64,000 nucleotides of DNA from Branchiostoma floridae (GCF_000003815.2 NC_049989.1:4989227-5053226); one strand, 5' to 3'. Positions 10,601 through 23,420 are shown, counted from the stretch's first letter. Notes: a model not told the origin generated them from the letters alone. Program-made: numbers and translations.

Positions 10601-13600
10601 GTTAGATATCTTGATAAAGTAGGGATTGGTTTTAAATGGGGTGGCAAGGCATATCAAACACTGGCAGCACTTAAACAGATACAGTAAGTATCCATCTCTT
10701 TTTTCCTATCACAACATTGTAGTGTGAAAAAGGCAGCACCATGATAAACTTCTTTGTCTTTCTAATCAGAAATCTTTGTTACATGTTTATTAGAATGTAA
10801 TTTGTAAACTACTTTCTAAGCCCCACCTGTGATTGAGCCTGAGTGTGTGCTTGTGCAGGTCACCGACATCTGTCATGTATTTACCTCTGAAACATCAAAT
10901 AAAGGAACATCACGGACAACAACCATACCTTCATGATCAACCTTTGCTTCTGTTGTTTTAACAATGATAGCACAAATTCTATAAGGCTTTGTAAGTTCTT
11001 CATTTCAAAGACTGGCACAGAATCAAAAACCATATCATCATCATCATCATCATCATCATCGGTCGTCGTGATCAAACATGTTCGCACATGTTTACACACG
11101 ACGGGGTTAAACCGCCCCTTACGGGGTGACATACCCTTTCGTATGGCTAATTACAAGATGGGGATGCGCCAGGTCTCCCGTCCGGGTGAATGATGTAATT
11201 CACCATGTGGCTGATACAAGACAGAGGTTTGCCAGGCCTCCATCCGGGTGATTTGAAGTGAATCACCAACTCCCGACAGAAGGATTTGCACCAACGCCAT
11301 ACCCCATGCACGTTAAAGAACCCCCCCACACACAAAATATATATTGTATAGGCTTACAGCAGAAACTGGGCAAACAGAAAAACGTATATGTATTGAATGG
11401 GGCAAAACCCTGGGATAGTGTCTCTTTCTATCAAGACTTCATTAGTAATTTCAAGTCCATCCCTTTTAAATGCATGGAAGGCTTACCTTTCTACTCTGTT
11501 GTTAATGTACTGGTCAGTGAGTCCCACGATACCCCACCTAATAAGAATACGTGTAACACATTTCATCTTAAAGTTATTCAAAATAAACACACATAGGGGG
11601 AACAGAAAAAGTCAGGTTCAACCCACTAGTACTGATTCTGTCAGTTAATGGTAATGAATAGTATGGTATAGATCTTGAAAATAACAAATATAGGTCATAA
11701 TATCATACTTAATATACCTGTAGCATGATTAAGTACAAACATTTACACTGATGACAAAACAGTGCTCACCACAGCAGGTCATTGCTGTCCTTGGACATTT
11801 TCCAGGCAAGGTCAAACATAATCATGGCACTCTGGAAATGAGAGACAAAAAGGTCAATCCATATTACTCCTAAGTACAGAACATGTTAATAAATTATGTC
11901 AGAAACCAGAAAGCTTCTGAAAAAAGCTGGCTGGTGCGTATTTTGGAAAAAGCCTGGATCAAACACATGAAAAAAGAGTTTTTAAACATCGAATTACTGA
12001 ATTGGTCTGTCTTCTATTAAAAAAAAACATTACATGAGATTTGTCTAACAAAGAAAAAAAATTGTTACAAATGGGGTTCGAACCCACGATCCACGGCTGC
12101 AAAAGCAAATCGCTGTATCCACCCAGCGCGTAGACCGCTCGGCCACGCAAGCTGATTGCGTAATCGTGCGTACAGAAGGGCTATAAGAAGAGTTTGTTAA
12201 ATTGACCGATCCATGCATCCATCCATGGTTGAACTAACCGCTTCTCTCGCCTCTAAGCCGGTGCTACGCACCGGCAAAAAGACTCAATCTACACAGGCAG
12301 ATTCCCTATCAGATAAGCTAATATCTGCACGTCGGTCTGTGGGGAAAGGCATATGTATGAAACCGTTTACTCACTGATGTTCCATATGTTGAGAACTCTT
12401 CATAGTCAAGTAGGATCTGTTTTCTAAGGATACAACAAAAGTATTACAAGATAAGTAGAAGTGATTTACACATTCTTTTCCTATTTAAGATACAAAGGAC
12501 TTGAGATGTTTATACAACAGCCAAGAAAAAGGCCCCACCTAAATGTTAAATTACAATTTCAAACAAACTAAAATACACAAACCACCTATATATATATATA
12601 GGACCAGGTTCACTGCACTATACTCAGTACAGTACTACTACTAAAATGTTTGTGAGCAAGGCATTCATTTCTACCCAACCTTTTCTCTTCCCAGAGCCTC
12701 CTCTCTCTTCTCCTCTCAAGAACCTCCTAGAAAAATACACATCAATGACTTAGAGCTTAGAGGTCCTTTAAAAAACATGTACATGTAGTTATTAAGATAT
12801 CAAAAAGTGAAAAGTATTACTTAAACAGCAAAGTTTCAAACGGAAAATAAAGACAGTGATTTTCTGACCTCATCAAGACGTCTCCTCTTCCCAGATGGAG
12901 CAGAGCTGTCGCTTTCATTTCCTGAATCATCATCAGACTAATAAAAAACAATACAAAAGTATTCATAAATCACATTATTTCATACACCATTAAAGTACAA
13001 TGCAGTTTAAGGGGCGGTATACTTTTCAGGGATCTTGAGCAGCTATGACATATATGTATCATTAAGTACAAGTATGTATTAGGCCACACCAATTTTATTT
13101 GTATCTCGGATTTCCCGACCCTATTTTTCTGATTTGAAAAAAAAAAAAAATTTTCAAATTGATGGCCACACCTCGTGACAAAATTTCACTGCCTCTCCTT
13201 TCTCAAATTTACTATGGGCCTCAAATTCCAATAGCTGTACGTGCCTATTTTGGATGGTACATTTGTCATTTTTTCTTCAAACTTTTGACTTTGCTACCAG
13301 GGACCACCTTAATGTTTAAAGTTTAGGTTTTCCTGTCCGATCTCTCTTACCCCCGACTTTTTGAAAAGTATCATTAGACCCGATGGACTCGACTTAAGCA
13401 GTAAGTAAGTAAGCAGCATTATTTCTTTTCCGACCGACCGACCCAATTTTTTTCTGAAAAAAATCAGAGAAACAACAAATAAAATTGGTATGGCCTTATG
13501 TACAAATACATGGACGTAACAAGTACATGTATATTGTATTGTTTATCACAAATTACCTCATCATCCTTAAAGAGATCATCATATGCTGGAATGTCGAAAT

Positions 13601-15829
13601 CATCAGTTGTGGGCATCAGCAACTTAACCTGCAGGAGTGATGGGTTTGGACTATCAGTAAAAGTGGAATAAAATGGAACACAGTGACATTGGTGTGGCGT
13701 AACTGGTAGCATAATCAGCTAGGAATCATCTACATCTATACTTTACTGGGCAAAGCCCCCTTCAGGGGCATCCCGGCCAGGTAAATCAAGCGGTCCTGAG
13801 TTTGGTACCCACCATGCCCTGATGTTGTGCCCTTGGGAAAGGCACTTTACACCACTATCCCTTACGGTGGATCAACATTTGAACAGCTAAAGACCGCATC
13901 AAGACTGCACTGAATATGATACTCACCTGATCATCATTGTAGACATTCACCAGATCAACTGGCCTGTGGCTGAAATACAGAAAAAAAAAGTACACATTTG
14001 AGCAGTGTATTATCTTATTTGAAGGTAAAAAAAAAATACATTAACTTAAAAACATGTCCAAAGTCATTGCCTTGCGTATTAGTAAATCATAAAATTCTCA
14101 CTTCTTTTATTGTTGATTAGCTGCTAACTACACATATTATTTCTTTAAATCTTAAGTACAGAGGACTGTCCATACCTGTCTGCTATGAAGAATATGACAT
14201 GTTCAGCTGGCTGGAGGGTTTCCAGGATGTTGATGTTTCCTCCACAATTGATCATAACAACATACTTCACCTAGATATCAGTACAACAGAAAGACATTAT
14301 TGCTTTTTAAAGGACCTGTAGTAAGTGACAAATTGGTGATACCATTCCGTTTTATCCACAGCTTGGTTGACTCAAGAAAAGACTGGAGGCAATTCTTTCT
14401 TTGTGTATTATTTATTTGTATATCAAGAACCAACAGTTGGATGTACATAAAAGTTGATTCAAATACAGTATATATGCATAACTTACCTGTTCAGAGTGTT
14501 CCAGAAAGGCATTCTCCAGCTCCTGTCTGCCTGTGATGGGCACAATGGTGTACTGCACATGGTCACACTGGAACAGGTACTGCAACAAAAAACACAGAGG
14601 CTCGTTAGATTAAAATCTGGTGTTTTTGAATGTGAATGGAAACATTATCAATAAGTTTTCAGTTGACAAGAGTCACATTTCTACTAGAATACTACAACAA
14701 CTGTGTATTTTATGGATTTGTTCTGGTTATCTACCACATTCAAGATAGCTCTGGCTGGCAGAAAAAATTAATTGTATGTTAATTGTTATACATTGCCAAA
14801 AATGGGCAAATAGTTCGCAAAGTCCAACCAACCTTGATAAAAAAACTGTTAAATCTCCAAGCAGATTTACTAGTGACCTGTTGATGGACACTTATTATCT
14901 ATTCTTAAGAATTTACAAAAGGGACTCAAACCTGGAGAATCTTGCAGGCACAAAGAGCATCAACATCAAAGGCCACCAAAACGAGGACCCTCTGCAACAG
15001 TAACAAAAACAGTACATGAAATACGAGCGATCGCAATGATGTCACGGTGACGCAGTGGTAGGCGAAAAGCGGGTGTTTTCCAAAAGATTGACTTACATAT
15101 TAACCAGTAATTTGAGCCGCTAATTTGAATATCAATTTTTGATCCAATTTACTGGTAGGCAACAACCGTCCAATACCGCGGATATAAGAAAACAACAGCG
15201 ATCGCTCGTATTGTAATAATTTGTATTACAGTTGCCTTACAGTTCAACTATGCTTCAGAACAGTCCAAAAAGGAAAGAAAATGCTGTTATAAAAATTGAA
15301 ACAATGGTCGAGATTAGGACTGTTTCTTTTTCGGGACCTTTACCTTTGACATATTACTTAGAATTCCTGTCGTCGCACATGAGTTCTGACCTCTGTGAGT
15401 GTGAGAGGGCTCATAATACTAGTACATGGCAACTAAAATAACGTGTGGTATTTCTGTACAATGTAGAAAATGAATATTCAGCTAGGATATAAACAAACAT
15501 ATTATCATACAGACCAACAATTCTCAAAATTAGGTTATGGACGAAATCTGTATGCAAAAATCAGGTTTGTCAAGAATTATATCATGTTATTGTTAATGAA
15601 TTCTTTAACACAACCTTATGTCATCAAGAAAGATGTTGTTCTGCAAAAAGCAAATGCAGTGTTGATGTTTCGTCATATAAATGTGGAATAAGTCGCCCCC
15701 CTCCCCTCGTCCCAAAAGCTTTGTTTTTTCCTGCACTTTTCAATCTCCGTTCCTACAGAAGGAAACAAAAGCACCTACCTCGTGCACTACTTTATCATAA
15801 AATTCTTTCCTTATGTCGGTAACAAACAT
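5954..15829 (-). CDS. CDC45: Cell division control protein 45 (CDC45), 24 coding exons
   Basis: CDC45 is the DHH/RecJ-like subunit of the CMG (CDC45-MCM2-7-GINS) replicative helicase in the nucleus. Coding exons in order: 15829-15779, 14991-14932, 14579-14487, 14270-14176, 13969-13927, 13628-13557, 12937-12869, 12726-12680, 12423-12375, 11831-11770, 11537-11487, 10886-10827, 10527-10468, 10200-10129, 9429-9370, 9255-9157, 8866-8812, 8638-8588, 8356-8301, 7853-7715, 7293-7210, 6960-6845, 6416-6340, 6018-5954. They join in phase to 561 residues (human is 566). Diagnostic runs: [17 protein letters not shown] at the N-terminus, [11 protein letters not shown] (degenerate DHH motif I), [47 protein letters not shown], and [15 protein letters not shown] at the stop. 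An acidic Asp/Glu/Ser region lies in exons 6-7. All junctions are GT-AG. The gene diverges from UFD1. Confidence 0.96.
7471..7692. repeat. Degenerate (CA)n microsatellite
   Basis: More than 200 bp of CACACA with interspersed GACA and CATAGA units lie in CDC45 intron 20. In the transcript this is a UG-rich run starting 23 bases past the exon 20 donor at 7715. Both strands show long open frames of simple composition (Val-Cys repeats), which are artefacts. Confidence 0.95.
9687..10061. mobile_element. 375-bp TIR element in CDC45 intron 14
   Basis: The left terminus CAGGGTTCTCCCCAGA is matched by CTGGGGAGAACCCTG at the right. The six bases ATTCAG flank both ends (9681-9686 and 10062-10067). There is no open frame of note, so it is non-autonomous. 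TIRs beginning CAGGG are typical of hAT-like elements, but a clean 8-bp duplication is not visible. Confidence 0.75.
11031..11060. repeat. (ATC)n microsatellite
   Basis: Nine to ten ATC units in CDC45 intron 11, next to a dispersed repeat. Confidence 0.9.
11085..11330. repeat. Dispersed repeat ending CACGTTAAAGAACCC
   Basis: A GC-richer insert in CDC45 intron 11. It contains two related halves (GATGCGCCAGGTCTCCCGTCCGGGTGA and CAGGCCTCCATCCGGGTGA type units) and ends in GCACGTTAAAGAACCC, a string often seen at the ends of marine invertebrate retroelements. No protein is encoded. Confidence 0.5.
12070..12152 (-). repeat. tRNA-like sequence (class II type)
   Basis: The minus strand starts GCTTGCGTGGCCGAGCGGTC, a good box A, and has the B box GGTTCGAACCC. 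An extra-arm-length segment lies between them, as in Leu or Ser tRNAs. The acceptor stem GCTTGCG does not pair with the 3' end and the anticodon loop has eight bases, so it is probably a tRNA pseudogene or SINE head. It lies in CDC45 intron 9, in the same orientation as the gene. Confidence 0.55.
13080..13498. mobile_element. Palindromic MITE in CDC45 intron 6
   Basis: The left end TAGGCCACACCAATTTTATT is matched inverted by AATAAAATTGGTATGGCCTTA-type sequence at the right. The interior contains CTCGGATTTCCCGACCC near the left end and poly-A/T tracts. A larger relative with the same termini lies at 55143-56352. Confidence 0.7.
13725..13930. repeat. SINE-like fragment in CDC45 intron 5
   Basis: It contains TTGTGCCCTTGGGAAAGGCACTTTAC, a motif common in marine tRNA-SINE bodies, and GGTCCTGAGTTTGGTACCC, which resembles a decayed B box. 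No clean target duplication was seen. Confidence 0.35.
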
Positions 15830-16398
15830 CTTGACCGCAAACTTCGTAAGAAACGCAATTTCGTAAGAAAGGCACTTCAGACGATAATGCTACAGATTGT
15901 CCGCCATGAAAAAATTTGAGTCTGGCGCGAAAACGATGTTCTAAGGCTTTACAAAAGCCCTTCTCCGATTTGTCCAGTTTTTCCAACGGCGTCAGAGCTG
16001 TAAAATCGGACCAATAGACGGTAGTTTAACAAAGTACACAGACTCTTCCAATTTCACATTGAGGTAAGTGAAGACAAATTTAATTTTCTACAATCATGTG
16101 TTTTTTGCAGATAAATATGATATTTATATCTTGAATACAATCAATGGTACACGTGCTACAGTAAATCTATATTCTTCGCCAACAACTTGCTTTTATGGTA
16201 ATAAATTTTTTGGAAGCTAGTCATTCAATGGTATGTTCCAACAACCCCTAGGTCGTTGACCTGAGGAAGATGTCATCATCGAAACCGAACAATCACTGAT
16301 TTGCAGCTGAAAGATACCGTCTTTTCCCGAAGAACTTTGGACTATTGGCAGCGATATCATTTTGAGTAGAAGAGAGTGGACTAGAGACTGTTCATACA
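15830..16398. promoter_or_regulatory. Divergent CDC45/UFD1 promoter
   Basis: The 569 bp between the CDC45 start codon (leftward) and the proposed UFD1 start codon (rightward) must hold both promoters. GGCGCGAAAA at 15924-15933 is, on the other strand, TTTTCGCGCC, a match to the E2F consensus TTTSSCGC about 95 bp upstream of the CDC45 ATG. GGACCAATAG near 16006-16015 holds a CCAAT box. CDC45 is a classic E2F target, so G1/S control is the likely logic. No TATA box is evident. Confidence 0.6.
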
Positions 16399-19300
16399 AT
16401 GGTAAGAACGAGTAGTTGGTCTTTCGAAGGGAGGAAATAAAATTGTTGGTGTTGTAAATTCCATGAGTCATGTTATGATGGGGGAGGGGGGCACAACTTG
16501 CCACACAAGAAAATGGATTTTTTACACTATAAACTTCTTCTTGGTATGACAATTCTTTATGGGGCTGTTTTGGGGCCTAATCTTGTATTCATTTGATCCC
16601 CAAATTTCGTGTATAATCAAAGCAATTGATCATGATGTTATTCAATTTATTGTATATATTGTAATCAATATGTTTTGAGCAGTTATAATCAATTCTATTT
16701 GAGGATTAGAATTATATCATATCATATAGTAGGCATTTTATTTACACCATTTGAGTATTTTCCAATGATGAATAAATAATAATTAACTCCAATGAATCCA
16801 AGCAGAAAATACGAATTGAAGATATACACTGCACTCTATAGCTAGTAGTAACCTCATTGATAAGGTAGATTCTCTAAATTCAGTGCCATATTATGCGAGA
16901 TACTGTTGTTGTGGTACTAAAGCCATTAACTTGTTGTTTTCTTTAGTTTGGGTTTGGATTTGAGGGTTTCCAGCGGCCCACACGGTTCAACACCCAGTAC
17001 AGATGTTACTCTGTGTCCATGTTACCTGGGAATGAGAGATCAGATGTGGAGAGAGGAGGAAAAAGTAAGGAGGAATGATTCATAATCATGATATTGAGGA
17101 TATCTTCACAGATATGTGATGTATAGATGACCCATATTTCTAGATCAAACCACAAGTGATGTGTCATGCTGTAAATTTGTTTTTTGAGTGGATAAGAAGC
17201 CATTGTTTTATTACTTCTGATTTAGAATTCAAAGGTTTGAGAGAAGGACTGTAAAAGTATAAAGGAATATTCTTACTGTCCAAAACACGTTCTGACTCTG
17301 ATGTTTTTATTCCAGTCATCATGCCACCATCAGCACTAGACCAACTAAGTAAGTTATTCCTTCAGTCTTATTCATGCAATTATTTGTCTTCTTTTTGCGA
17401 TAACAGGCTGCTGGGAAAAGATGCACATGTAGAATTTAGTGTATCAAATTTTACATTTGGATTGTCGTTGAGAGTGACGTTCAACTGCCAACAATTCGGC
17501 ATTGCTTGATGAACTTATGTTTAGCTAGTGATACTTCTTTCTACTTGGTTCTGTTGACTTCCTAACCCAGTGAAGTAACATGATTGTAATTGTTCCTACA
17601 GCACGGCTGAACATAGTTTACCCCATGCTGTTCAAGCTGACCAACAAGAGAGCCAACAGGGAAACACACTCAGGGGTGCTGGAGTTTGTAGCTGACGAAG
17701 GGAAAGTCTATCTTCCATATTGGGTCAGTCTTGCAGGTCTTGCTATTTACCTGTGAGGAATCCATTCAATAAAGTACATGTACAAAAATGTAGCTTTTCT
17801 GATTGTACATTGTAACCCCATCATATGTTATCACATAATCAATGATTTCTTTTGGTATTAGTTCATTAAGGATGTAGATATTGATAAATGTATTGGATGT
17901 ATTTTGTTGCCAATAAGCCACTTGTAGTTTGGGATTACAAGTACATGTGATTAGATAGATGGGCTTTGGTAATAAGAAAGTTTCTACTAGTAGATTAGAG
18001 AAGTAGGTTTAACATATTCTGAAATATTTTCCAATTCATTCTCATTCTATTTCTATTTCCAGTTTGTATCCTCATCATAAACAGACATTTGTTGTTGTTT
18101 GTTTCCCACAGATGATGAGGAACTTGTTGATAGAAGAGGGAGGTATATTACAGGTGGAGAATGCCTCCTTACCTGTAGCCACATTCTCCAAGTTCCAGCC
18201 CCAGTCTGAGGACTTCCTGGACATCACCAACCCTAAAGCTGTGTATCCTTGGACTCATCTTTGTAGTTAAGACATGGTAGTACCATAAGACTCATTATAG
18301 AACAAAGTTTGATTCCATGCTTGTTGGTTGAACCTGCTCTATAGATTTTTGTATAACTTGTACAACATGACATGCATTTGGTCACTGATCCGTACAGTGT
18401 GTTCTGGACATAGTGTCCATTGAAATCTCTTGCTGATAAGATTATGTGCTGTTTTCTGTTATTGTTTTCTTATAATTTTTTTCTACTTACAACCCTTACT
18501 AGGGGGACATGATGATAAGAAAAATGCAGTAATGAAGCGGCACTTTTGGAGAGAGTTTGCAATGGAGGCTATTTTGAATGCATGCTTGTTAAGAAATCTA
18601 CTCTGCAAGCAGAGGTCAGGCTGCGGCTGTTTTTTAAACGTTTTTTTAGTCGTTTTTATCGGGCTTTCTATTCTTTTTTTATATCTTGCTGTGTCAAAAC
18701 CTTTGGCTGGCGTACTTCAAGAAAAATGACAAAATAGAAAGCCCGAGCCTAACCTCTGCTTGGAAATCAGGATTTGCAACATATATTTCAACTACACATA
18801 ATTTGCTGGCATCCCAATAAAGTAGTTTCAGCAACATTTATACAGTATACCAGTAACTTTTAACACATATTGTTTTGTTGCTGTCAAGAAATAATTTGCT
18901 CTTGTCTTCTTCATGATGTTCCCATGCTTTTGACCTTGACCTGATGTCTTCCAGATTAGAAAATGCCCTGAGAAACTTTGCCTGCCTGACAAAAGGCGAT
19001 GTTGTTGCAATCACGTATAATGAAAAGGTGTATGAGCTACACGTGATGGAGGTCAAACCAGGTCAAGCCGTCTCCATCATAGAATGTGATATGAATGTAA
19101 GTGCGTACAAATACCCCCCCTCCCCCCGCACAGATATTTAAGAAAGTGAGAGCGATTTCAAACCAAATGAGCAAGACTTCTGGTTGTGATGGATACTATA
19201 GGTAGAGTATATTCAGGTTCATTGTAAAAGTGATATTCACATAGCTTTTGTGACAAGTAAAATGAACTGTGAGCCAATGCTGAATGCCCCATCCTTAAGC

Positions 19301-21070
19301 TAAGGTCCAACAATTTTCCTTCATCTTGTTTTTTTTTCTTTCTGTAGGTAGAATTTGCTGCCCCTGTTGGCTATCAGGAACCAGTGTACAAAAAGAAAGA
19401 AGAAACAGAGCAAGAGGTAAGTGTTAGAGCCTGTTGTCAGACCTGTTCCTGCAGTGTTGTTTTGATATGTGGAACTTACTGAATTATAAAGGACTTCAAA
19501 TTTTGATAAACTGAGAGTTTATTTTGTTTGGTAATACTAATAGCACTGGACAAATTCTTATAAATCTCCCATTTAGTTGTATTCTTTTTCAAATTCAAAT
19601 GATAATAGTATGTAGTAGTACTTCTGTGTTTTGAGCCATGATTGTATGGAGTCTTTGTTCTAACAGATGGCTGTAGATGAGGCAGACTTTGCTCCAGAAG
19701 GCTTCCTGGTGAGTCAAATTGTTTGTCAGTAGTGTATAACATATGTTTCAAGTTTGATTTCATACAGAAAGTTGATACATGTATGAGAGCCTATCAGTTT
19801 GAGAGCCTACATTGTAACATTATGCTTAAGTAATTCCTGTTATGAATTTCAAGGGAAATATTGTTTTCTTTTTACTCCATGACTAGATTGTTTGCATAGG
19901 ACAAAACATACCTAAAAAAAACTAAAATTTGTTACTGTTTAGTAGAGAAGTGTAATTTTGTATGTGTTATTTCAGTAGTTTTGCAATATTGGTCAGGACT
20001 TGTTGGAAATATTAAGTTTTCCCCCTTTCCAACCCCTCTTCTTATTTCCCCAGGCCTTTGCTGGTCAGGGACACAGGTTAGATGGGAAGAAGAAAGGCAC
20101 TGATCCCCAACCTAAGGCACTGGGAGCTGGTGCCATCAGAAGGTGCAGTTATGATTTGATTGTCATTATTATGGTTACCAACAATATGTATATTTGCTCC
20201 TTTTTTTGTGGCATAAATTCTATACCCTGACACACTCCATGAATAGCCTCTTCAGATCGTATGGTCATTGGAAAATAAGCTTTCTCATTAGAGAAGGTAA
20301 AATACTTTTACCTTGCCAACATGTTAGTTGTCACATCTTAACAATTTTGTTTTTCCTGTTTGCTCCCTAGGGGCATTCCTAACTATGAGTATAAGAAGGG
20401 CAAGATCACTTTCATGCGAAATGTTCGGAGACCACAGAACAATCACCAGACAGAAGAGGTAAGCCTGAAAACTGTTTCATTGAACAAATGGCAAAAGCAA
20501 GGTTTGATTCATTTGTTCAAATGGGTTAAGTATTGTCTAGATCTGTGTTACATGAAATTTTGCTGTTTGAACATTCAGGGCCATAAAAGGGTCCTTGTTT
20601 AAAATTCACCTTATACTTTGTGGATGTAGAACTCTAACATTTAGACTGTGTTGTAAGATTATAATAGACCCCTTTGAAAGGCTTTTATCGGTATTTCACG
20701 CAAGTGGGGAAGTGGAATAGACACATGCATTGTATAGCAACATTGAGAAATGTCTGACTGCATGTGTCGCCTGGTAGAAATGAATACTTGTGATACACCG
20801 GGCCCCTTTCATGGCACTGGTAGGAGCCGACAAAAGCTTAAAAATGCGCTGTCTTCTGGGTTTGGCTAACACTTTTTCAAACAGGCTCTTTGTCTCAGGA
20901 CGATAATGACGATGTTCCGGTTTGTGAGCAATTCGTGTGGTTTAAATGGGTTTACTGGGAATTGCCTTTCCTAATGTGAAGTTTTCTGTTGTTTTGTTTT
21001 TCAGGATGACGAGTTTCAACCCTTCACAGGAGAGGGCCAGGCACTCAGAAGGAAAGGGGGCAGGAAGTAA
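16399..21070 (+). CDS. UFD1: Ubiquitin fusion degradation protein 1 (UFD1), 11 coding exons
   Basis: UFD1 pairs with NPL4 to recruit ubiquitinated clients to the p97/VCP ATPase in ERAD and chromatin extraction. Exons: 16399-16401 (ATG only), 16947-17064, 17316-17348, 17602-17723, 18112-18242, 18955-19096, 19348-19416, 19667-19708, 20054-20142, 20371-20458, 21005-21070. These give 300 residues (human is 307). Diagnostic runs: [76 protein letters not shown] (all UT3 domain), then [15 protein letters not shown]. Two SHP-type p97-binding motifs are visible: [12 protein letters not shown] and [10 protein letters not shown] near the C-terminus. The first exon is the least certain: it rests on CAATG directly before GTAAGA at 16402, in phase 0 with exon 2. 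A possible AATAAA lies at 21080-21085. Confidence 0.95.
18606..18762. mobile_element. MITE in UFD1 intron 5
   Basis: CAAGCAGAGGTCAGGCTGCG on the left is matched inverted by GAGCCTAACCTCTGCTTGG on the right. An inner pair (GGGCTTTCTAT / ATAGAAAGCCC) extends the arms. The short open frames across it are meaningless. Confidence 0.65.
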
Positions 21071-22269
21071 CACAACATCAATAAACATCAATACCTTACA
21101 CCACATTAATGATATTTATATAGCACTGATAAATACCTGTGAGGTGAATCCTTACAGAATGTGGCTAAACCAATATTCAAGTTGGTATCATTAGTAATAA
21201 TTGTACAGGGATAGTTGTGTTATTTTGGGCGGTATGTAAGCAAGAGAAAGATTTGACTTTATGCACAATTGTACTATTGCTCATGTTGCTCTCTTTTTCA
21301 TGGACGAAATTGAGATGTGTAGCTGCAAAGTTATGTTTGTTATCAGTTTCCTAGCAGACTTTTGAAGGGAAAATATATCTGGAATAGGGGACATCAGAAA
21401 ATGTTACAGTCTTCCCATGGAGTACTACTGCATTAGCCTCATACTCTTCAAGTAGATGTGAGTGGGGTTTTCAGCATCTCACAACAACCCAGCTTTAGTT
21501 AGAGGGATGTTGGGTTGGATGTAAAATACTATCAAACAACCATAGTATCTATTACCTAGAGAATGTCCAGTTGTCATTTCAAATTCATCATTGGCAACTG
21601 GTCAAGAAGGAGACATTTCTAAAGCACTTAACTATATACATTTATACTCCTGTGCCCTTAGGTGAATAAGATACATCACATTGTACATGACACAGCTGTG
21701 AAAGAGTATGAAGAGGTGTCTGGACCTCTTTGGGGAACGTAGCCAGGGATCTAGTTTTGTTTGCCAGTTTACTGAGTGTAGAATGGTCTAGTCATGAAAT
21801 TGTCAGTGGATTATTGAACAAGGGTCTACCAATACATGTATTTTTCAAGTACAAGAGGAAGGTAAGAAATAAATTCATTGCACTGCTAATGTTTCAGCAC
21901 ACCCTTTCTTATCTCCAGGAAATAGGGAGATGTTTTGTTTTGAGTGTGTTTGAGTGTTTCGGGATTTTTGTAGTCAGCATAACTGAAGAACCTCTGGATG
22001 GGTTGTGATGATATTTGGTATGTGGGTTTAAGTATTGGATGAAAGACAAGGTCAATTTTGGTCACTCTGGTAAATGTATATGACCTTGGTACTGCGCAGC
22101 AGAACTTCCATTTTTGTATTTTTTGACCTGGACGTGCTATGGTCATTATTTTTCGGTGGCAGATATCTTGTGATGTAAGAAAGAAGTGTTGTATGTGTGG
22201 GCTGCTAGCAGCTTGCTCTGGAAATGCATAGGTACTTGTGTCAAAATCTTCCAAGGTCAAGCCTCATGA
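21071..22269. other. UFD1 3' flank and dispersed repeats
   Basis: No coding exon is seen. Bases about 21790-21900 (around AACAAGGGTCTACCAATACA) recur in a diverged form at about 29695-29815. Bases about 22000-22200 (ATGATATTTGGTATGTGGGT) recur near 37930 as a shorter piece. Both are dispersed repeats. Confidence 0.4.
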
Positions 22270-22520
22270 CGAGGCATACCACGGACAACAGAAACACACA
22301 ACTTAGTGAAACACAAGAACACGCATACTGGTGCAAAACTGTATAATTGCTCTTTTTGTGACCATTCATCAATTCGCAAAGGAAAGTTTGACATCCATAT
22401 GACTAACCATACCAGTGAGAAACCCTACATGTGTGAGGAGTGCAGGTACAAGACAGCAGCTAAACACTACTAGTATCTTTCCATACATATGAGAACCTGT
22501 ACAGGTGAAAACCCCTACAT
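22270..22520 (+). pseudogene. C2H2 zinc-finger relic
   Basis: The plus strand reads LVKHKNTHTGAKLYNCSFCD followed by SIRKGKFDIHMTNHTSEKPY, then MCEECRYKTAAKHY and a stop. The reading resumes as SIHMRTCTGENPYI. Two Cys-x2-Cys...His-x3-His fingers and TGEKPY-like linkers are recognisable. An in-frame stop after AAKHY and damaged linkers (TSEKPY, TGENPY) mark it as dead. No upstream or downstream exon was found, so it is probably a processed or fragmentary copy of a poly-zinc-finger gene. Confidence 0.7.
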
Positions 22521-22539
22521 ACGCCATTTTTCCTTGGTG

Positions 22540-23420
22540 AAGAATGACGTTAGTACTGCATTACTTGTCTCTACCATTACTGTTTACACTTTTGGTGCTG
22601 TCCCAGATACTGACACTTAGTATCTTTGATACAGCAGTTGTCTCCATCATTACCGTTCACATATTGGATCTGTCCTTGGTGCTGAATGGTATTCACACCA
22701 CAATACTTGTCTCTGAAGCAATGGTTCACAATTTTGTTGCTGTGGTTGGTGCTGAATGATATTTACAATACAACAACAGTCATTCTTGGTACTGTTGACT
22801 CTATTTTGCTGTCCTTACAGCTCAATGATGTTCACACTACAACATTACAATCTGTTGTTACTGTTTACACTTAGTGCTGTCCTTAGAGTAATTCTGGGCG
22901 AGGTTCGTGCTACAACATTTGTATCTTATCTTACCGTTCACACAATCAGTACTGTCTGTGGTTCTGAATGGCTTTTACATGACAACGCTTCTCTCTTGTT
23001 GACACTGTCAGTGCTGTACTTTGTCCCAAATGCTGTTCACATTAGAGCAATGATTATCGTTCCAGTCATCACTGTATAAACTATTCAGGCTGCTATTCAT
23101 TAGGTGCGGCATTCACATTACAATACTTTGAGACTTTATTTGAAAATCCATTAGTCACGTGCCCCACGCAACTAATCCTCCTGGACATGTCTGTGCCTCT
23201 ACCTTCCACACTATGGTGATGTCCTCAGCACTAAATGATATTCACACTGCAACACTTTTCATTGTTTATCAGTGTTCATACTATTGAAGCTGTCCTTGGG
23301 ACTGAAAGAACTTCACACTAGAACAATTTCTCTGTTCTTAATGTTCACAATATTGATGCTGATCTTGGGACTGAAAGTCCTACACACTACCACAATTTTT
23401 TCTGTTGGTGCTGTTTGATT
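22540..23420. repeat. Degenerate tandem repeat of about 70-75 bp
   Basis: Some ten diverged copies of a unit containing TGCTGTCCTTGGTGCTGAATG, then TTCACACTACAACA, then CTGTT.TTACTGTTCACA. Copies differ by many substitutions and small indels. It begins right after the zinc-finger relic. Long plus-strand frames here are low-information products of the repeat. Confidence 0.65.

Noticed and set aside
12070-12152. Functional tRNA gene
   Set aside because: Good A and B boxes, but the acceptor stem does not pair and the anticodon loop is irregular.
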